A stretch of DNA of 64,000 bases, taken from the NCBI GenBank assembly GCA_015075515.1, contig JABTUE010000003.1, positions 558,001-622,000 of the forward strand, in the 5' to 3' direction. The stretch comes from Planctomycetota bacterium. GTDB lineage: Bacteria > Planctomycetota > UBA8742 > UBA2392. This document shows, piece by piece, positions 60,650 through 64,000 of this stretch (position 1 is its first letter; each line of letters begins with the position of its first letter). Made by a program: the position numbers and the translations under genes. The notes beneath the pieces are model-generated. The model searched no databases. It was not told the DNA's origin and was given only the letters and a program-made list of their open reading frames with translations.

Positions 60650-61609
60650 TCAGCGTCCTGTCTGTTTCAGCCACTCCACGTACCGCGCCACGCCCGCGGC
60701 CAGCGGGAACTTCGGATCATACCCAAGTTCGGCGCGCGAGCGAGCCAGGTCGGCCTGCGTAAAGGGCTGGAAAAACGCGTACGGGTTCTCGATGTATTCG
60801 GGCAGCAGGCTTGTGCCCAGCGCCTTGTTCAGTTCGCTGATCACGTCGTTGAAGGTCTGGGCCGCGCCGCTGCCGGTGTTGAACACGCCGGGCTTGCCGC
60901 TGTGCATGGCCAGCAGCGTGCACTGCACCGCGTCATCCACATGCACGAAGTCGCGCTTCTGTTCGCCGTGCTTGAACACGCGCGGGCGTTTGCCAGCCTT
61001 CATCTGAAGGTAAAGCTGGTACACCATGCTGGCCATCGGGCCCTTGTGCTGTTCGTGCGGGCCGTACACGTTGAAATAACGCACGGCGTTGACGGCCCAG
61101 CCTGCGTTTTCGGGCCGGTCCATCAGGCGCTGGGCCAGGTTTTCCAGTTGCACCTTCGAAAACCCGTACACGTTGGCGGGTTTGCGCGGGTCGGTTTCAA
61201 TGTTCACCTTGCCGTCAATGCCGTAGGTCGCCGCGCTGCTGGCGTAGGTGACGGGTGTGCGCGAGGCCTGGGCGTACTCCAGCACGCTGCGGAAGCCTTC
61301 AATGTTGTCCCAGCACATCTTGCGCTGGTCGGATTCACGCGTGTCGGTGATGCTGGCCAGGTGAAAGATGGCGTCGAATTCCCTGGGCTTGAAATAGCCG
61401 CTCAGGTCGGCCTGGGCCACGTCCTGGGCGATCAGGTCGCCCCGGAAGCCCTCCAGGTTGCGGAAGTCGCCGCTGCGGAAGTCGTCAATCACCGTGACCA
61501 CGGCGTTGGGCCATTCGGTCTCAATGCGCCGCACCAGGTTCGAGCCGATAAAGCCCGCGCCGCCGGTGACCAGCACACGCCAGATCGCGTTTCGGTTGGG
61601 CAGTGCCAT
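60650..61609 (-). CDS. hldD: ADP-glyceromanno-heptose 6-epimerase-like SDR
   Basis: A 319-residue extended SDR. GGAGFIGSNLVRRIE, SSAATYGIDG, YGFSKVQLENLAQRL and YFNVYGPHEQHKGPMASMVYQLYLQMKAGKRPRVFKHGEQKRDFVHVDDA match HldD, which interconverts ADP-D-glycero- and L-glycero-manno-heptose for the lipopolysaccharide inner core. Catalytic Tyr-x3-Lys is kept. A different heptose or hexose epimerase of the same subgroup cannot be excluded. The start ATG at 61609 precedes the Rossmann loop. It is divergent from the GT10 gene and coupled to the phosphatase. Confidence 0.85.
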   Translation of the reverse strand: MALPNRNAIWRVLVTGGAGFIGSNLVRRIETEWPNAVVTVIDDFRSGDFRNLEGFRGDLIAQDVAQADLSGYFKPREFDAIFHLASITDTRESDQRKMCWDNIEGFRSVLEYAQASRTPVTYASSAATYGIDGKVNIETDPRKPANVYGFSKVQLENLAQRLMDRPENAGWAVNAVRYFNVYGPHEQHKGPMASMVYQLYLQMKAGKRPRVFKHGEQKRDFVHVDDAVQCTLLAMHSGKPGVFNTGSGAAQTFNDVISELNKALGTSLLPEYIENPYAFFQPFTQADLARSRAELGYDPKFPLAAGVARYVEWLKQTGR

Positions 61610-61710
61610 GGCCGCAGAGGATGGCAACACCCGGCGCAATGGGCAAGCGACTGCCGCGCCACTGGTGCAATCACCGCGGCATCCGCACAATGCGGCGGAG
61701 GCCCGGCCGC

Positions 61711-62562
61711 ATGCACAAGGCGATTGTCCATTCCGATTACGGCACCAAACTGCCGCTGGAGTTCTCGCGGCCGGTGGAAGTGTTTCAGGACAAGTTCCCC
61801 ACCGAACCGCGCAAACCCGGCGTGGTGCGCGTGCTGTTTCTGTGCGAACCGGTGGTGATCAAGAACCTGCGCAGAAAAACCGCGCGCTTTGCCGCAGAGT
61901 TCGACCACATCCTTACATTTGACCCGTGGGTGCTGCGGCGCTTTGCCCACGCCACGAAATTCGTTTACGGTACGGCCTGGGTCGGCCGCCAGCCCGAACG
62001 CAAGGAATTCAGCATCTCCAGCGTAATCGGCACCAAGACCATCACCAAAGGCCACCGCCTGCGCCAGAAGTTCTGGCGCAAGTCCGCAAAAATCACCAAC
62101 CCGCTGAAGCTTTATTTCAGCCGGCAATTCACCGAGGCCGGCATCAGCCTGCCGCCGGACAGCCTGATGCTGGGCGAGGACAAGCACCCGCCCTTTGAAT
62201 CCCAGTTTCATGTGGCGATTGAAAACTGCCGCGCCCCGGATTACTTCACCGAAAAGATCGTGGATTGCTTCCGCACGCGCACGGTGCCGATCTACTGGGG
62301 CTGCACCAACATCGCCCAATACTTCAACCCGCGCGGCATGATTGTGGCGCGCACGCTGTGGGGGCTGATCCGCGCCTGCAACCGCGTGACGCCCCAAACG
62401 TGGGATTCCATGCGCGACGCGATCGAGGACAACTACCGCCGCGCCGAACAGTACCTGGACCTTGACCTGCGTCTGGCCAAACTGATCCGCCAGCTTGTCG
62501 AACCGGCGCCGGCACCAGACGCGGTCAGGCCGGAGCCCCAATCCCCGCAACGGACCGCGTAA
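61711..62562 (+). CDS. Glycosyltransferase family 10 (fucosyltransferase-like)
   Basis: A 283-residue protein with the GT10 C-terminal core: FHVAIENCRAPDYFTEKIVDCF and then IYWGCTNIAQYFNPRGMI. These are the nucleotide-sugar and Glu-Lys residues of alpha-1,3-fucosyltransferases. It probably adds a deoxyhexose to surface glycan or lipopolysaccharide. The start ATG at 61711 suits the fold. Its 3' end overlaps the convergent GT4 gene by 38 nt. It forms a sugar cluster with hldD-like, GT4 and GT2. Confidence 0.82.
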   Translation: MHKAIVHSDYGTKLPLEFSRPVEVFQDKFPTEPRKPGVVRVLFLCEPVVIKNLRRKTARFAAEFDHILTFDPWVLRRFAHATKFVYGTAWVGRQPERKEFSISSVIGTKTITKGHRLRQKFWRKSAKITNPLKLYFSRQFTEAGISLPPDSLMLGEDKHPPFESQFHVAIENCRAPDYFTEKIVDCFRTRTVPIYWGCTNIAQYFNPRGMIVARTLWGLIRACNRVTPQTWDSMRDAIEDNYRRAEQYLDLDLRLAKLIRQLVEPAPAPDAVRPEPQSPQRTA

Positions 62563-63736
62563 GCTCGTCATAGGCCCGGCCCATCTTGTCCAGACTGAAA
62601 CGCGACGCACTGGCCAGAGACCGCGCCGCCGCGCTGCGCGGCGTGTCGCGCGACACCAGGCCGGCCACGGCGTCAGCCAGAGCGCGCGCGTCGCCGTGCG
62701 GCACCAGCGGCCCGGCATCGCCAATCGTGTCCGGCAGCGCCCCGGTGCGCGTGGCCACCACCGCAAGACCGGTACACATGCCCTCCAGTGCCGCCAGACA
62801 GAATGTTTCCTGCCAGCCGGTGGCCCCGATCCCCGACGGCACCAGAAGAATGTCGGCCCGGCGCATGCGCTCGGCCACTTCGGGCTGGGGCAGAACGCCG
62901 GCAAACTCCACGTGCCCGGCCACGCCAAGCGACCGTGCCAGTTCCTCCAGGCCGGCGCGGGCCGGGCCGTCGCCGACCAGCATCAGGCGCCAGTCGCCGC
63001 CGCCGTCACGCAACAGCTTCAGCGCGCGCAGCGCCACATCCTGACCCTTGTAGTCAATCAGCCGCCCGACCACCAGCAGCCCGATCGAGGCCGGCCACTG
63101 CTCGGCGCGCGGGCGCGGCGAGAATGTTTCCACAGGCACGCCAAACGGCACGCGGTGCACCGCGCAATCCAGCACCGTAGCGGCGATTTCCTGCATGTAC
63201 CCGCTGTACACCACGGCGTGCGCCCCGCGCATGGCGCGGCGGTACACGGCGCGCGGGGCTTCGCTGCCGTGGCCCATCAGTTCTTCGCCGTGAAAACTCA
63301 CCAGCAGCGGAATGCCCAGCGCGCGGGCGGCCGGCGCCGCCAGCAGCCCGATGTTGCCGAAGTGCGCGTGCATGGCGTCGGGGCGTATTTGACGCGCGAT
63401 GTCGTACAACACGCAGGATTCGGCCGCGCGCTTCTTGCTTCGCGCCAGACCGAACACGCGCCAGTAATCCGCGCCAAAACGCCGCCACAGCGGCCACAAC
63501 CGCGCCGGCCCGCGCCGCGACGCCAGCGCCGCACCCAGAGGCCGCAGTTCGGTCACCTCCAGCGCCGGGCGGCCCGCCGCAAAACGCGCCAGTGCCCCCG
63601 CGTCCACCACCCGCGCGGCCACGCTGACGCGCCAGCCGCGGTCCTGCATCTGGGCCACATGCGAGGTGACAAACGGCTGGATCTCCATCGGAAAGATGTC
63701 GGTCAGCACCAGCAGATGCGGTCGCGCGGCGCCCAC
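62525..63736 (-). CDS. Glycosyltransferase family 4 protein
   Basis: A 403-residue GT-B retaining glycosyltransferase. The N-terminal HLLVLTDIFPMEIQPFVTSH and DAMHAHFGNIGLLA, the donor-binding VVGRLIDYKGQDVALRALKLL and the E-x7-E type segment ETFCLAALEGMCTGLAVVAT are all present. It would add a sugar during surface polysaccharide synthesis. A GTG at 63736 is chosen because AAGGAG lies 5 nt upstream of it. A longer frame from an ATG at 63793 lacks such a site. Confidence 0.85.
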   Translation of the reverse strand: MGAARPHLLVLTDIFPMEIQPFVTSHVAQMQDRGWRVSVAARVVDAGALARFAAGRPALEVTELRPLGAALASRRGPARLWPLWRRFGADYWRVFGLARSKKRAAESCVLYDIARQIRPDAMHAHFGNIGLLAAPAARALGIPLLVSFHGEELMGHGSEAPRAVYRRAMRGAHAVVYSGYMQEIAATVLDCAVHRVPFGVPVETFSPRPRAEQWPASIGLLVVGRLIDYKGQDVALRALKLLRDGGGDWRLMLVGDGPARAGLEELARSLGVAGHVEFAGVLPQPEVAERMRRADILLVPSGIGATGWQETFCLAALEGMCTGLAVVATRTGALPDTIGDAGPLVPHGDARALADAVAGLVSRDTPRSAAARSLASASRFSLDKMGRAYDELTRSVAGIGAPA

Positions 63737-63791
63737 AGGCACTCCTTGCACACAGGCCGGAATGTATGTTGGCCGCCGGAGCGCGTCCAAC

Positions 63792-64000
63792 ATGCCAACA
63801 GCCTCCCCCACCGTCTCGATCATCATTCCCACTTTCAACCGCGCGAATCTGCTGCCCGCGGCCGTGCGCTCGGTGCTGGCCCAGACCTGGCGCCCGCTGG
63901 AACTGGTGGTGGTCAACGACGGCAGCACCGACAGCACGCCTGGTGTCCTGGCGACACTTGAGCCCGAAATCCGCGCCGCCGGCGTGACGCCGAACTTTGT
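63792..64000 (+). CDS. Glycosyltransferase family 2, N-terminal fragment
   Basis: The first 69 codons of a GT-A enzyme leaving the window. TVSIIIPTFNRANLLPAAVRSVLAQTW and LVVVNDGSTDST are the UDP-sugar-binding start and the acidic loop of GT2. It is divergent from the GT4 gene. The acceptor is unknown, as the rest of the gene lies outside. Confidence 0.88.
   Translation, partial: MPTASPTVSIIIPTFNRANLLPAAVRSVLAQTWRPLELVVVNDGSTDSTPGVLATLEPEIRAAGVTPNF

Noticed and set aside
63737..63793. Longer GT4 start at the ATG at 63793, overlapping the GT2 start as CATG
   Set aside because: A GTG at 63736 has AAGGAG at proper spacing and the extra residues lack conservation.

Overview
This is a GC-rich, densely coded bacterial chromosome segment, probably from a Gram-negative. 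It carries a TolC-type outer-membrane channel, many lipoprotein signal peptides, a heptose-epimerase-like gene, an ECF sigma factor, an eukaryotic-type Ser/Thr kinase and a sigma-54 activator. This mix, with a bacterial deoxyhypusine-synthase-like gene and Asp/Asn-Gly repeat secreted proteins, would suit Planctomycetota or a relative. That placement is inference only, since no rRNA or tRNA is present. No gene-free stretch is longer than about 300 bases.

Layout. 1-13 kb: an EEP nuclease fragment divergent from cardiolipin synthase, a Pro-rich membrane protein, pyruvate phosphate dikinase, argC, an NtrC-type regulator, a membrane class III cyclase, a lipoprotein, a cupredoxin and an ECF sigma factor. 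13-20 kb: a histidine kinase fused to a predicted extracytoplasmic beta-propeller, urocanate hydratase, and a small toxin-antitoxin pair bracketed by two copies of the hutU 3' end, followed by small secreted or metal-binding proteins. 20-28 kb: a tightly coupled heavy-metal RND efflux operon (TolC, adaptor, HME pump) bordered by His-rich lipoproteins and a double-YHS lipoprotein. 28-35 kb: paralogous secreted proteins, an MnmE-like GTPase, pyrR, a haem-binding EB_dh-type protein, an operon of four small paralogues, and purM. 35-46 kb: a deoxyhypusine-synthase-like gene with a structured leader, a hemerythrin, a PNPOx-GAF-winged-helix regulator with its PNPOx partner, MazG-like, pheS, a Ser/Thr kinase, an acyl-CoA dehydrogenase, an SLC6/NSS-like membrane protein and a TlpA-like thioredoxin.

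46.8-52.2 kb holds a complete, self-contained type II-C CRISPR-Cas locus. It has an array of eight repeats and seven spacers, a cas9-cas1-cas2 operon on the minus strand, and a tracrRNA on the plus strand divergent from cas9. The tracrRNA has its own promoter, anti-repeat, nexus hairpin and terminator. The repeat itself contains a plausible promoter (TTGGTC, 17 nt, TACACT), as known for other II-C arrays. 52-64 kb: a large GGND-repeat protein with a C-terminal parvulin domain, fabL-like reductase, a MobA-like transferase, a PTPS/QueD-like protein, a BaiN/HI0933-type flavoprotein, a membrane phosphatase, and a cell-surface sugar cluster (heptose epimerase-like, GT10, GT4, GT2).

The least ordinary features are the toxin-antitoxin cassette flanked by duplicated hutU ends, the kinase-propeller fusion, the four-paralogue operon, the leader in front of the deoxyhypusine-synthase-like gene, and the repeat-parvulin protein beside the CRISPR locus.
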